A DNA stretch of 64,000 bases from Gammaproteobacteria bacterium. GTDB taxonomy: Bacteria; Pseudomonadota; Gammaproteobacteria; Pseudomonadales; Azotimanducaceae. Where the stretch lies: assembly GCA_030425195.1 (NCBI GenBank), contig JAUIAV010000016.1:44533-108532 (forward strand), read 5' to 3'. The notes under the pieces are model-generated. The model saw only the letters and a list, made by a program, of their open reading frames with translations, searched no databases and was not told where the DNA came from. The stretch's first letter is position 1; each line of letters opens with the position of its first letter. This document shows, in pieces, positions 37,329-47,582 of this stretch. A program made the position numbers and the translations under genes.

Positions 37329-38023
37329 AGCAGTGCTCCCCGGTCATCCAGGGGAATGGGCTTACCAATCGGGTCCATGCACCGCGCGTCCTTGTGTCGG
37401 GCGTTGTTGACATGGGTGGATACGGGGACCGCATCCATGTCCACGGGCAGATCGGAGCGGATGAGCGTCTCGAAGGCCTCGCTGTCCGGATCCATCCAGC
37501 TCCGGGCTTCCTCCACGGAGAGCATCAGCGGCTGCCGTTTGTGAATCATCTCCATGGCGGGCGAGGCGGGCACCGTCAGAACGGTGAAACTCTCCAGCAC
37601 CTCGTCCGTTTCCGGATTGCGCCAGCGGTCCCAGAGTCCTGCGAGCAGAAGACCGGCTTCGTCGTGCGGCTTCAGCAGATACGGCAGCTTCCGGTTGTTC
37701 TGCCGTGACCATTCATAGAACCCGCTCACGGGTACCACACAGCGGCGCTTTCTGAACGGTTCCCGGAACGCCGGGGAGCTGGCCGCGGTTTCCGAACGGG
37801 CATTGAACATGGCGTACTTCGTGGAGGGAGCTTTGGACCAGTAGGGCGTCAGCCACCAGCGCATGGGCACGAGCTCGGGATTGCCTTCCTCGTCGAGTCT
37901 GAGCACCTGGATGGTTTCGGTCGGCGCGGCATTATAGTTGTCCGGACCCGGGTGTGGCAGACCGACCAGCTCCATCAGCAGCTGAGTCAGCGGGTCGGAG
38001 GTGATGTTGAAACGGCCGCACAT
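37325..38023 (-). CDS. yedK: SOS-response-associated peptidase (YedK/HMCES)
   Basis: 232 residues of the SRAP family. The catalytic cysteine is Cys2 (MCGRFNIT) after Met removal. Also present are NYNAAPT, NARSET, the Glu in VSGFYEW and the His in VSTHVNNAR. YedK crosslinks to abasic sites in single-stranded DNA through Cys2, shielding them during replication. No LexA box was recognised in the 77-base gap upstream. Divergent from the oligopeptidase gene. Confidence 0.95.
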   Translation of the reverse strand: MCGRFNITSDPLTQLLMELVGLPHPGPDNYNAAPTETIQVLRLDEEGNPELVPMRWWLTPYWSKAPSTKYAMFNARSETAASSPAFREPFRKRRCVVPVSGFYEWSRQNNRKLPYLLKPHDEAGLLLAGLWDRWRNPETDEVLESFTVLTVPASPAMEMIHKRQPLMLSVEEARSWMDPDSEAFETLIRSDLPVDMDAVPVSTHVNNARHKDARCMDPIGKPIPLDDRGALL

Positions 38024-38100
38024 GGTGCCCGATGGTAATGGTTTGCCTTTTTCGGGTCATTCATCGAGGATCGCCGGGTTTTCCCGATCGAGCAGATTCC

Positions 38101-40173
38101 ATGTCAGTGAGCCGGCCGCCCGAGGCGGAACGCATCCCCTACAGCCGCGAAGTCCACGGCGTCCGTCTGGACGATCCGTACCACTGGCTCAAGGATCCGG
38201 GCTACCCCGAGGTGTCCGACGAGCGGGTGCTCGCCTACCTGCAGGCTGAAAACCACTGGTTCGATCAGAAAATGGCGCCTTATCAGAATCTGATCGGCGC
38301 CCTGTTCGACGAGATCAAGGGCCGCCAGCCGGAGGCGGACGAGTCGGTCCCCTACCGGGAAGGCGACTACCTCTATCGGTGGCGCTTCGAGCCCGGTGCC
38401 CAGTACCGGCTCTGGGAGCGGGCCAGCCTGACAGCGCCCGATCGCTGGCAGCTGCTCCTCGACGAGCCCGCGCTGGCCGAGGGGCGCGATTACTTCAGTC
38501 TGGGCGGTCTGTCGGTGAGCCGGGACGGACGCTATCTCGCCTGGAGCGCGGACATGGACGGCAGCGAGCGCTACACCCTCTCTGTTACGGACCTCGAGAC
38601 GGACACCCGGATCGATGAGCCGATCAGCAACACGCTGGACGCGCCGGTCTGGGCAGCGGACTCCAGACATTTCTTCTATCTCGAGCTTTCCGACAACTGG
38701 CGGCCATACCGGGTCCGCCTGCACCGGCTCGGCACACCCCGGGCGGACGATCCGATCATCTATCAGGAGCCGGACGAATCGTTCTTCGTCCATCTCGACG
38801 AGACCCAGTCCGAGCGGTTCATTCTGATCACATCCGGCGATCATGTGACCTCGGAAGTACGGATCCTTCCCGCGGACTCACCCCTCCAGACGCCCGAGCT
38901 GGTGGCGAAACGCCGCGCCGGTCACGAGTACCACCTGGATCACCGGGAAGGTCGCTTCTATATCCGCAGCAACGATACCCACAGGAATTTCCGTCTGGCA
39001 GTGACCGACGAGCAGACACCGGAACCGGAGCACTGGCAGACCCTGATCGAAGGCTCGGACGCCTGCTATCTCACCGGCCACCTGTGCTTCAGACATCATC
39101 TGATCGTGGCCGAACGCGTGGGCGGCCTGGATCAGATCAGAGTGGTCGGGAATCCGGACGCGGATTCGCCTCAAGAACATCACGTCGTTTTTCCCGAGCC
39201 GAGCTACGCCGTGAGCTTCGGCAGCAATGCCGAGTACGATCCGACCCATCTCAGGATCGGTTACGAATCCATGGTCACGCCCTTCACGGTCTACGATTAT
39301 GAACTGGCCGCCCGGACCCTGATCACCCGGAAGGTCCAGGAGATCCCGAGCGGCTACGATGCCAGCCGATATGTCACCGAGCGGCTCATGGTCACTGCCC
39401 GTGACGGCGTGGCGGTGCCGGTCAGTCTCGTGCGCCGCACCGACACCGAGCCGGGACCACAGACGCCGCTCCATCTGTATGGCTACGGGGCCTACGGCCT
39501 CGTCATCGAGCCGGGCTTCTCCGCCAGCCGTCTGTCTCTGCTGGACCGCGGGTTCATCTACGCCATTGCACACATCCGCGGCGGCGACGATCTGGGCTAT
39601 CAGTGGTACGAGGATGGCAAGCTTAAGAAACGCACGAATACGTTCAACGATTTCGTGGACGTGGCCCGATACCTGATCGAGGCCGGCTACACGGGCCGCG
39701 GCAGACTGACGATCTCGGGCGGCAGCGCCGGCGGCGAGCTCATGGGCGCCGCCGTCAACCAGGCGCCGGAGCTGTTCGGAGCCGTTGCGGCCCACGTGCC
39801 GTTCGTGGACGTGCTGAACACCATGCTCGACGACGAGCTGCCACTGACGCCGATCGAATGGCCCGAATGGGGCAATCCCATCGAAGACAAGGCTGCCTTC
39901 GACCTCATCCGCTCCTACTCACCTTACGACCAGCTCGAGGCCAGGGACTATCCGCCCATGCTCGTCACTGCCGGGCTGAATGATCCGCGCGTGACCTACT
40001 GGGAGCCGGCCAAGTACGTGGCAAAACTCCGCCATCTGAAGACGGACGACAATCTGCTGCTTCTGAAAACCAACATGGGCGCCGGACATCGTGGCCAGTC
40101 CGGCCGTTACGACAGTCTCAGAGAAGTGGCCGAGGAATATGCGTTTCTGCTGGCGGCGCTGGGGCTGGCCTGA
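38101..40173 (+). CDS. ptrB: prolyl oligopeptidase family serine peptidase (oligopeptidase B)
   Basis: 690 residues from ATG 38101. N-terminal seven-bladed propeller (about 70-400) and a C-terminal alpha/beta hydrolase domain with Ser542 in GGSAGG, Asp628 in GLNDPRV and His663 in GAGHRGQ. The HGVRLDDPYHWLKDP start and AHIRGGDDLG are typical of oligopeptidase B, which cuts short peptides after Arg/Lys in the cytoplasm. No signal peptide. The paired acidic residues that select basic P1 were not individually checked. Confidence 0.92.
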   Translation: MSVSRPPEAERIPYSREVHGVRLDDPYHWLKDPGYPEVSDERVLAYLQAENHWFDQKMAPYQNLIGALFDEIKGRQPEADESVPYREGDYLYRWRFEPGAQYRLWERASLTAPDRWQLLLDEPALAEGRDYFSLGGLSVSRDGRYLAWSADMDGSERYTLSVTDLETDTRIDEPISNTLDAPVWAADSRHFFYLELSDNWRPYRVRLHRLGTPRADDPIIYQEPDESFFVHLDETQSERFILITSGDHVTSEVRILPADSPLQTPELVAKRRAGHEYHLDHREGRFYIRSNDTHRNFRLAVTDEQTPEPEHWQTLIEGSDACYLTGHLCFRHHLIVAERVGGLDQIRVVGNPDADSPQEHHVVFPEPSYAVSFGSNAEYDPTHLRIGYESMVTPFTVYDYELAARTLITRKVQEIPSGYDASRYVTERLMVTARDGVAVPVSLVRRTDTEPGPQTPLHLYGYGAYGLVIEPGFSASRLSLLDRGFIYAIAHIRGGDDLGYQWYEDGKLKKRTNTFNDFVDVARYLIEAGYTGRGRLTISGGSAGGELMGAAVNQAPELFGAVAAHVPFVDVLNTMLDDELPLTPIEWPEWGNPIEDKAAFDLIRSYSPYDQLEARDYPPMLVTAGLNDPRVTYWEPAKYVAKLRHLKTDDNLLLLKTNMGAGHRGQSGRYDSLREVAEEYAFLLAALGLA

Positions 40174-40228
40174 AGGTTGCCGGGTCGCCCGGCGGTCAGC
40201 CGCCGGGCGTGATGGCGCGGGACCGTTG

Positions 40229-40564
40229 TTATCCGGCGTGCTGTGCCTCCAGCAGCGGCGCATCAACCTGAGCAACCGCCCTGGACAGCGCGTCCTGGTA
40301 GCAGGCTTTCTTCTGCGCCGTACTGGCACCACCCGTCAGTCCGACCGTACGGACATTGAGACCGCACACCTCGGCTGCGGCCCGCTGCAGACGTTCATAC
40401 AGTGCCGTAGCCCCCGCCGGCTTGGTCAGATCGAGTTCCGCATAAGAGACGGCCACCGAGCCTTTCACCGTTTCCGGTCCGCCGAAAGGCGCCGCGCTGG
40501 CGGCTCCCGCGGTCAGCATCAGAACCAGAAAACCCGCTTTTCCAATGTCACGTACACCAATCAT
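40229..40564 (-). CDS. UrcA family protein
   Basis: 111 residues. Signal peptide (hydrophobic about 9-24, cleavage after ASA). The mature part has the UrcA pattern: VAVSYAELDLTKPAGATALYERLQ, AAAEVCG and a later Cys in KKACYQDALSRAV, so two cysteines could pair. Function unknown; found in many proteobacteria as a small periplasmic protein. Converges on ptrB. The 237 bases upstream (40565-40801) show no gene. Confidence 0.9.
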   Translation of the reverse strand: MIGVRDIGKAGFLVLMLTAGAASAAPFGGPETVKGSVAVSYAELDLTKPAGATALYERLQRAAAEVCGLNVRTVGLTGGASTAQKKACYQDALSRAVAQVDAPLLEAQHAG

Positions 40565-40801
40565 TACTGCTACTCCTGGATAGGTTGTATTTCGAATCCC
40601 TGAAGGGACAGACGCGGATCATCCGGATCCACACCCTGGTCGTTGCAGGTGTCGTGCCAACCCTGAAAACAGTGCCGCAGGCCCCCGGGAATGCGGCTTT
40701 CGGCAGACGGCGGAACAAGGGTCCCGACCCCGTCAGGTCCAGGCTGGTGCCACCTGCCGCATCCGGGCGGGAATCCGCACCAGGCCTGTGCAGTGCGCGG
40801 T

Positions 40802-41488
40802 TCAGCGTTCCCGGGACCGCAGCGCCGCCAGGGCAGACCGGATTCTCTCCTTCACACGGTCAGCGTCCGCTTCATTGTCCGCTTCGAGGTGACCGGCGAG
40901 GTCGGTGAAAACGGGAAACAGCCGGACGGCGAGCATGGCCAGCTGTGAGGCATTGCCCGGGCCTGCAACGACGTCCTCCCGGAGCATTTCGAGCAGGCGT
41001 CTCGCACCCGTCTGCAGGAGGCGATGCCGGTCACGGCTCGCGTCATCGCGATAGCTGAACCGCCAGCGTGCCGCCCGGGCGGTCACATCGGCTCTGTCGC
41101 TGCCCGGTTCGGCCAGGCCTGTGGCGGCGAACATGCGGCAGTCATAGGTTCTGCAGGTGCCGGGGCGGTCTCCGTAGATGGAACAGATCCGGGATACGAG
41201 CATCGGGCACTGCCCGTGCTCGTCGTAGCCGAGCACCTTGTAGCCTGCGGGCGCGCCCGGTGCGTCGAAGATCAGCGCTGCCGGTATGCGCCGTCGGGCG
41301 CCGACATCGTCGGGCCGGAGTTCGATGAAGTACCGGCTTCTGCAGCAGGCATTACAGTCTCCACAGGGGACGTTGCTTTCCGCGTGGCCACGGAGCGCAC
41401 GGTCCATGCCCTCGAGCCAGTCGGAGAATTCACCGGCATCGAGATCGGGCACGTCCGCCTGCACGAGCAGGATCGCATCGGGGGTCAT
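40802..41488 (-). CDS. YkgJ-family cysteine-cluster protein
   Basis: 228 residues, cytoplasmic. The CGDCNACC cluster (about 42-49), further cysteines in QCPMLV, RICSIY and GTCRTYDC, fit the YkgJ/CxxCxxCC family of probable metal- or Fe-S-binding proteins of unknown role. An acidic helix ends the protein. The neighbouring minus-strand zinc-ribbon gene is 57 bases away. Confidence 0.85.
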   Translation of the reverse strand: MTPDAILLVQADVPDLDAGEFSDWLEGMDRALRGHAESNVPCGDCNACCRSRYFIELRPDDVGARRRIPAALIFDAPGAPAGYKVLGYDEHGQCPMLVSRICSIYGDRPGTCRTYDCRMFAATGLAEPGSDRADVTARAARWRFSYRDDASRDRHRLLQTGARRLLEMLREDVVAGPGNASQLAMLAVRLFPVFTDLAGHLEADNEADADRVKERIRSALAALRSRER

Positions 41489-41545
41489 GGGCGCTGCTCC
41501 CTCCCAGCAACCTGCCAGGGAGCAGCGAAGGGTATCAGATCGGGC

Positions 41546-41797
41546 TCAGCGGACGCTGGAGAGCTGACCGGCCTTCCGGGACTTGAGCTCGTTGGCCTGT
41601 TCCATCCGGTTCCTGATGATGTTCTGCACCACGGAAACGGTGGTCCAGTCATGGAGCATCAGCCGCTCGCAGGAAAGACACTTGGCCTGCTCGGATCTGA
41701 CCACGAGTGACAGCAGTTCGCTGTAGGGCATCCGGGAGATGTGGTTGCAGTGCGAGCATTCCAGCCCCACTGCAGGGTCGAGGCCGACGTATTCCAT
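41546..41797 (-). CDS. small zinc-ribbon-like protein
   Basis: 83 residues from ATG 41797. Two Cys-x2-Cys knuckles, LECSHCNH and AKCLSCER, 26 residues apart, flank a short helix, then a long basic helix (VVQNIIRNRMEQANELKSRKAG). I do not recognise a named family. A longer frame starting at 41905 exists, but its extra part is low-quality and overlaps the CoA-transferase gene, so I prefer the short form. Confidence 0.65.
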   Translation of the reverse strand: MEYVGLDPAVGLECSHCNHISRMPYSELLSLVVRSEQAKCLSCERLMLHDWTTVSVVQNIIRNRMEQANELKSRKAGQLSSVR

Positions 41798-41901
41798 GAC
41801 GTTCTCTGGCTCCAGCAGTTGATGTTTTTCCTGGAACCATTCTATGCATGCGCCCCTCCCGGCGAAGCGGCAGACGCCCAAACTGTGAACCGGCGCACAG
41901 C

Positions 41902-43128
41902 TCAAACCGGGGCGAGATCAAGAAGTTCCGCCCGGAATGCCGGCGCGGCGATTTCGATGAGCCGACGCGCCCGCTCCTGAACGTCGACACCATCCAGACG
42001 GGCCACGCCGAACTCCGTCACCACCATGTCCACGTCCGTGCGCAGCGCGGTCACCATCTCCACCTTCGGCACGATCCTCGAAACGCTGCCGCCCCGGGCC
42101 GTGGCATTCATGGCGACGATGGACCGTCCGCCCCGCGACCGTCTGGCGGCCCGCATGAAATCCACCGAGCCACCGGTGCCGGACAGCTGCCGGCCGCCGG
42201 CGAATTCCGCATTGACCTGTCCGTAGACGTCCACTTCCACCGCCGAGTTGATGGAAACGAAACCGTCCAGCTGCCGGATCACGGAGACATCGTGGGTGTA
42301 GTCCGCGCCGCGGAACTGCACGGACGGTGCGTCCGCCAGCCAGTCATAGAGCCCGGCGCTGCCGAGCGCCATGCCCGTAATGTGCACGCCGGTATCGATG
42401 GCCTTCACCGCACCGTTCAGGTTGCCCGCCTCGATGAGCGCCATGCCGCCATCGTCGATGAGGCCGCCGTGCATGCCCAGATCGTTCAGACCGCCGAGCT
42501 CCCGCAGGATGGCGGCGGGTATGGAGCCGATGCCGGTCTGAACGCAGTCCCCGTCCCGGATGAGGCCGGCCACGTTGGCACCGATGGCGGCCGCTGCATC
42601 GTCGATCACGGGTGCCGCCATTTCCGCCAGCGGCCGGTCTACGCAGATGCTGTAATCGATCCGCGACTCGTCGAGCAACAGCCCGCCCGCCGGTGCTGTG
42701 ATCCCTTCGTTGATCTCCACCAGCACCCGGTCGGCAGAACCGAGCGCAGCCGCGGCGAAGTCCACGTTGGGACCGAGTCTGAGCACGCCATCCGCGTCAC
42801 GGGCCGCCATCACCATGACCACGTCCACGTTCCGGGACAGATAGTCGAAGACTGCCCGCATCTGCATGGGCAGGAATCTGAGCCGCCCGGGCAGCGCATC
42901 CCTGAGCGCCGACGTCATGAAAAAGGTTTCCATGGCCGCCCCGGGAGCGATACGGGTGAAGTCCGTGTTGTTGAAGCCGGCCAGGGGGAACTGAATGAAG
43001 GTGAGGTTGTCGGGCAGTTCCGCAGCCGCAAGCTCGCCCAGCAGCGCCGTCGGCTCGTTGGAGCTGCCTGCCACCCAGATCCGGGCTCCGGACCACAGCC
43101 TGTCCGCGATCGTCGCATTCGCGCTCAT
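41902..43128 (-). CDS. acetyl-CoA hydrolase/transferase family protein
   Basis: 408 residues in two Rossmann-like CoA-transferase halves. Family features: FQFPLAGFNNTDFT, NPAL-like IGSIPAAILRELGG, HGGLIDDGGMALIE, and the catalytic glutamate region INSAVEVDVYGQVNAE. Members move CoA between acetate, butyrate or 4-hydroxybutyrate, or hydrolyse it. ATG 43128 has AGGGGA upstream and was chosen over a longer frame. Divergent from lhr, 98 bases apart. Confidence 0.9.
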   Translation of the reverse strand: MSANATIADRLWSGARIWVAGSSNEPTALLGELAAAELPDNLTFIQFPLAGFNNTDFTRIAPGAAMETFFMTSALRDALPGRLRFLPMQMRAVFDYLSRNVDVVMVMAARDADGVLRLGPNVDFAAAALGSADRVLVEINEGITAPAGGLLLDESRIDYSICVDRPLAEMAAPVIDDAAAAIGANVAGLIRDGDCVQTGIGSIPAAILRELGGLNDLGMHGGLIDDGGMALIEAGNLNGAVKAIDTGVHITGMALGSAGLYDWLADAPSVQFRGADYTHDVSVIRQLDGFVSINSAVEVDVYGQVNAEFAGGRQLSGTGGSVDFMRAARRSRGGRSIVAMNATARGGSVSRIVPKVEMVTALRTDVDMVVTEFGVARLDGVDVQERARRLIEIAAPAFRAELLDLAPV

Positions 43129-43226
43129 GTCATCCCCTGTCAGCAGTCGATCCCCGGCCGGAACCAAATCCCGCAGGGATGTGCGAGCATACGGGGTTCG
43201 AATCGCAGCGCCAATCGAGGAGCCCG

Positions 43227-46200
43227 GTGGCCAAGCAGGGAGCGCCCAATGCGCCAACGGAATCACCCCTGGCGATCTTCGAACCCGCCATACAGCGCTG
43301 GTTCAACGATCGGTTCGCGGCGCCCACGGGCGTCCAGACGGCGAGCTGGCCGAGCATCGCCGCGGGCGGGCACCTGCTCGCCACCGCGCCTACGGGCAGC
43401 GGCAAAACCCTGACGGCCTTCCTGTGGTCACTCAATCAGTTCGCCACCGGGCGCTGGGAGACCGGCCATACGCGCGTCGTCTACATCTCCCCGCTCAAGG
43501 CTCTGAACACGGATATCCGGGAAAACCTCACCATACCGCTCGAAGATCTCAGGGCTGCGGGCTCCTTTCCGGACATCCGGGTGCAGACCCGTTCGGGAGA
43601 CACGCCCGCCGGGGAAAGGCAGCGGATGCTGCGTTCACCCCCGGAGATCCTGATCACCACGCCGGAGAGCCTGTCCCTGCTGCTCACTACCCGGAACGGC
43701 CAGAACGCGCTCACCCGGGTGGAAACGGTAATCCTGGACGAGGTACACGCGGTGGTCGACAACCGCCGTGGCGTGCAGTTGATGACAGCCCTCGAGCGGC
43801 TGGTGGATCTCTCCGGCGAGTTCCAGCGCCTGGCACTGTCCGCCACCGTGGAGCCGCTGGAGGCTGTGGCTGCGTACGTGGGCGGATACGATTTCTCAGG
43901 GCAGGCCCGGCCGGTGCACGTCGTCCGCGCCGACACCGGCAAGACCATCGATTTCCGGGTCCGGTTTCCCGAGACGGTGCATCAGGCCATCGAGAACGGA
44001 CAGAAAATCTGGGATCCCTTGTCCGACGATTTCAGAGACCTGATTGCGCACAACGACTCCACCCTTTTCTTCACCAACTCCCGGCGTCTCGCCGAGAAGA
44101 TCACGCTGAAGATCAACGAGGACCAGATCGCCCCCCTGGCCTATGCGCATCACGGGTCTCTCGCCCGGGACATCCGCACCGCCGTGGAAACCCGGCTGAA
44201 GGCCGGGGAGCTCAAGGCCATCGTCGCGACCAGTTCCCTGGAGATGGGCATCGACGTGGGGCACCTGGACGAGGTGGTGCTCGTTCAGTCTCCACCCTCG
44301 GTGGCAGCAACGCTGCAGCGGGTCGGCCGGGCCGGACACCGGGTGGGCGAAACCAGTGTCGGCACGCTCTATCCCACCCATGCTCAGGATTTTCTCGAAG
44401 CGGCCGTGCTCTCACGGGCACTGGCGGAAAGGGCGATCGAGCCACTCGAGCCACTGACCGGCGCGCTGGACGTGCTGGCTCAGATCATCATCTCGCTCAC
44501 CGCACAGACCCAGTGGCCCCTGGATGACCTGTATGCGCTTGTGCGCCGCGCATCTCCGTACCGCCAGCTCTCCCGGGAACAGTTCGATCTGGTCATCGAG
44601 ATGCTGGCCGGTCGTTACGCGGGTTCCCGGGTCCGGGAACTGAAACCGAGAATCAGCTACGACCGCATTCAGGGCACGGTGAAAGCGCTCAAGAGCGCCG
44701 TGCTCGCTTTCTACTCCAACGGCGGGACCATTCCCGATCGCGGCTACTACAAGCTCCGGCACGGCGACTCCGGTGCCCTGATCGGCGAGCTGGACGAGGA
44801 ATTCGTCTGGGAGGCCACCGTCGGCCAGACCTTCTCCTTCGGCACCCAGAACTGGCAGATCCAGCGGATCACGCACAATGACGTGCTGGTGCGATCCGCA
44901 CCCGCCGGCAGCGACGCACCGCCCTTCTGGCGCTCGGAAAGCTACAACCGCAGCTTCCATTTCTCCGAACGGATCGCCGCCTATCTGGAAGACGCAGAGA
45001 CTCTGCTGGTCGAGGGCCGCACCGATGCCCTGATGACGGATCTGATGGAAACCCGGGGTTTCGAGGAGAGCGCGGCGGCGGAGCTGGCCGACTATCTCTC
45101 ACGTCAGCGGGCGTCCAGCGGCACCCCGCTCCCTCACCGGCACCATCTGCTGATCGAAACCATCCGTACGGGGCCCGGCGGTTACCGGGGGCCGGACGAC
45201 ATCTCCCAGCTGGTGCTGCACACCTTCTGGGGAGGAAGGCTGAACCGGCCCTGGGCGCTGGCGCTGGGATCGGCCCTGGCGGAGCGGCTCGACTACGTGC
45301 CGGAGGTACACGCGGACAACAACGCCATCGCCATCCAGCTGAAGACACCGATCCCACCGGAGGAACTTCTGAGCCTGGTCCGCCCGGACAACTTCCGCCA
45401 CTTCCTGAGAGCGGCGCTCGAGCAGTCGGGCTTTTTCGGCGCCCGTTTCCGGGAATGCGCAGGCCGGGCGCTGCTGCTCACCCGGGCCCGGTTCAGTCAG
45501 CGGCTGCCGCTGTGGATGAGCCGGCTGCAGGCGAAGAAGCTGATGACCACGATCAGCCGCTACAGCGATTTCCCGGTCCTGCTGGAGACCTGGCGTACGT
45601 GCCTCGAGGACGAGTTCGAGCTGGAAAGCCTGGAATCCATGCTCGGCGAGCTGGCGGACGGTCTGATTCCGTGGAGCCAGGTCAGCACTTCCACACCGAG
45701 TCCGTTTGCCGCCAACATCACGTTCGATCAGATCAACCGGTACATGTACGCGGACGACTCGCCGGATACGGCAGGACCCAGCGCGCTGTCCGACCGTCTG
45801 ATCGCTGACGTGCTCGCGCACGCGCATCTGCGGCCGCTGATCTCCGTCTCCACCGTGCTCCGCTTCGAGAGGAAGCGACAGCGTCGGGAGCCCGACTACC
45901 AGCCGGGTGAGGTCGAGGACTGGCAGGAATGGGTGAAGGAACGAATCCTCATCCCCGAGCCGGAATACGATGGTCCGCTCGACGGGCTCACACGGATCGT
46001 CGACGGTGGCCGTTGCTGGATCACCCACCCCGAACTGCTCGAGGGTCTGTCCGCATCCGGTCTGGTGCCTGCCGCCTGGATCCCGGATCCGATCCCGCCC
46101 GTCCCGGATCAGCGTGACGCCGTGCAGCTGGCGAGCGAGATCCTCTCATTCTACGGACCGAAGACGCTCGACGAGGTCGGCACGCTGCTGCCCGTTCTGC

Positions 46201-47543
46201 CGGAAGACCTGTTCGCCGATGAGGGGGACTGGGTGATCGGCGCGCTGCTGGAAGACTCGCCCGGTACGTACTACTGCAATGCCGAAAACTACGAGATTCT
46301 GCTGCGTTTCCAGCGCGCCGCGCTGCGCCCGGACGTGGTCGCTCGACCGGCGGCCGATCTGCCGCTGCTGCTCACCCGCTGGCAGGGATTCAGCGGCCCG
46401 GCGACAGAAGATCGTCTGACGGAAAGCCTCCTCTCCCTGCGGGGATTCAGCGCGCCGTTGAAGGTGTGGCTCGACGATCTGCTGCCGGCCCGGTTCGGCA
46501 CGCTGCCGCGGGGCGTGATGGATCTGGCCATGCAGAACGCGGAGCTCAACTGGTTCGGAACCGGCCCTGAGACCATGACGGTGGCCTATCCGGAGGACAT
46601 GAGCCTGCTCGGCCGACCCGGGCCGGACACACAGCCGCCTGACTGGCTCGTGGGCGGATTCTCCGATCCCAGCGCCCGCTATGCGTTCAGTCAGCTGGCC
46701 GACGTGCAGCCGGAGCCGCTGGACAGCTTCGCGGACAGATTCTGGCAGGCAGTGTGGCAGGGCTGGCTGACGGCCGACTCCCTGGCGCCGCTGAGACAAG
46801 GCATCGAACGGGGGTTCACGCTGAGACCCGTGGCGGAGTTGAGAGGCGACATCCGGCGGTCCCGCCGCTCTGCCTACCGGGGCGGGTCTCGAGGCTTCGC
46901 CGGAAACTGGCAACTGGTCAGTCCGCACCACGGCGGCGAAGATCCGCTGACCGTGCTGGAGGAGGACAAGGAACGGGCCCGCCTGCTGCTGGACCGGTAC
47001 GGCATCCTGACCCGGGAGCTGGCCAATCGCGAAGGCGGCAATCTCCGCTGGGCAAAGCTGTTCCGCGCCCTGGCGATGATGGAACTGGCCGGCGAGATCG
47101 TTTCCGGCTACTTCTTCGAAGGGCTGAGCGGCCCGCAGTTCATCACTCCCGCCGCGCTCGCCGCCTTCAACCGGCTGGGGGACGCGGATGCACGGATGAG
47201 TGTCTGGATGAATGCCGTCGATCCGGCATCTCCCTGCGGGCTCGGGCTCGGCGATCCGGCGTTGCCTCAACGGCGGCCGCAGAACTATCTCAGCTATCTG
47301 GAAGGCCGCCTGGCGCTGGTGGTGGAGAATGGCGGCAGCCGGCTCCGCTTTCACCTGGCGCCCGACCACCCGGATCTCACGCGTACCCTCGGTCCGCTCG
47401 AGCATCTGGTCGCCCGGGACCGGCGGGTGGTCGTGCAGACGATCAACGATACAGATGCCCGCACGAGCCCTTACCTGGAGCCGATCGGCACAATTCTCAA
47501 AGGTGTGAAGGACCACAAGCAAATTACCCTGGAATCCCGGTAG
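43227..47543 (+). CDS. lhr: long-form Lhr ATP-dependent helicase
   Basis: About 1438 residues. Superfamily-2 helicase core: Walker A TAPTGSGKT with Lys60, Walker B ILDEVHAV with Asp171, motif III LSATVEP, motifs V/VI TSSLEMGIDVG and QRVGRAGHRVG. The Lhr winged-helix and beta-barrel follow, then a C-terminal extension of some 600 residues as in E. coli Lhr. It translocates 3' to 5' and unwinds RNA-DNA hybrids in repair. GTG 43227 follows GAGGAG at a tight four bases; GTG 43179 is possible. Confidence 0.93.
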   Translation: MAKQGAPNAPTESPLAIFEPAIQRWFNDRFAAPTGVQTASWPSIAAGGHLLATAPTGSGKTLTAFLWSLNQFATGRWETGHTRVVYISPLKALNTDIRENLTIPLEDLRAAGSFPDIRVQTRSGDTPAGERQRMLRSPPEILITTPESLSLLLTTRNGQNALTRVETVILDEVHAVVDNRRGVQLMTALERLVDLSGEFQRLALSATVEPLEAVAAYVGGYDFSGQARPVHVVRADTGKTIDFRVRFPETVHQAIENGQKIWDPLSDDFRDLIAHNDSTLFFTNSRRLAEKITLKINEDQIAPLAYAHHGSLARDIRTAVETRLKAGELKAIVATSSLEMGIDVGHLDEVVLVQSPPSVAATLQRVGRAGHRVGETSVGTLYPTHAQDFLEAAVLSRALAERAIEPLEPLTGALDVLAQIIISLTAQTQWPLDDLYALVRRASPYRQLSREQFDLVIEMLAGRYAGSRVRELKPRISYDRIQGTVKALKSAVLAFYSNGGTIPDRGYYKLRHGDSGALIGELDEEFVWEATVGQTFSFGTQNWQIQRITHNDVLVRSAPAGSDAPPFWRSESYNRSFHFSERIAAYLEDAETLLVEGRTDALMTDLMETRGFEESAAAELADYLSRQRASSGTPLPHRHHLLIETIRTGPGGYRGPDDISQLVLHTFWGGRLNRPWALALGSALAERLDYVPEVHADNNAIAIQLKTPIPPEELLSLVRPDNFRHFLRAALEQSGFFGARFRECAGRALLLTRARFSQRLPLWMSRLQAKKLMTTISRYSDFPVLLETWRTCLEDEFELESLESMLGELADGLIPWSQVSTSTPSPFAANITFDQINRYMYADDSPDTAGPSALSDRLIADVLAHAHLRPLISVSTVLRFERKRQRREPDYQPGEVEDWQEWVKERILIPEPEYDGPLDGLTRIVDGGRCWITHPELLEGLSASGLVPAAWIPDPIPPVPDQRDAVQLASEILSFYGPKTLDEVGTLLPVLPEDLFADEGDWVIGALLEDSPGTYYCNAENYEILLRFQRAALRPDVVARPAADLPLLLTRWQGFSGPATEDRLTESLLSLRGFSAPLKVWLDDLLPARFGTLPRGVMDLAMQNAELNWFGTGPETMTVAYPEDMSLLGRPGPDTQPPDWLVGGFSDPSARYAFSQLADVQPEPLDSFADRFWQAVWQGWLTADSLAPLRQGIERGFTLRPVAELRGDIRRSRRSAYRGGSRGFAGNWQLVSPHHGGEDPLTVLEEDKERARLLLDRYGILTRELANREGGNLRWAKLFRALAMMELAGEIVSGYFFEGLSGPQFITPAALAAFNRLGDADARMSVWMNAVDPASPCGLGLGDPALPQRRPQNYLSYLEGRLALVVENGGSRLRFHLAPDHPDLTRTLGPLEHLVARDRRVVVQTINDTDARTSPYLEPIGTILKGVKDHKQITLESR

Positions 47544-47582
47544 TTTCGGATCCAGAACAATCACGTATTGGGAAGGACCAGG

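Noticed and set aside
41798..41905. N-terminal extension of the zinc-ribbon protein to 41905
   Set aside because: The extra residues have no conserved look and would overlap the CoA-transferase end; the ATG at 41797 gives a compact domain.
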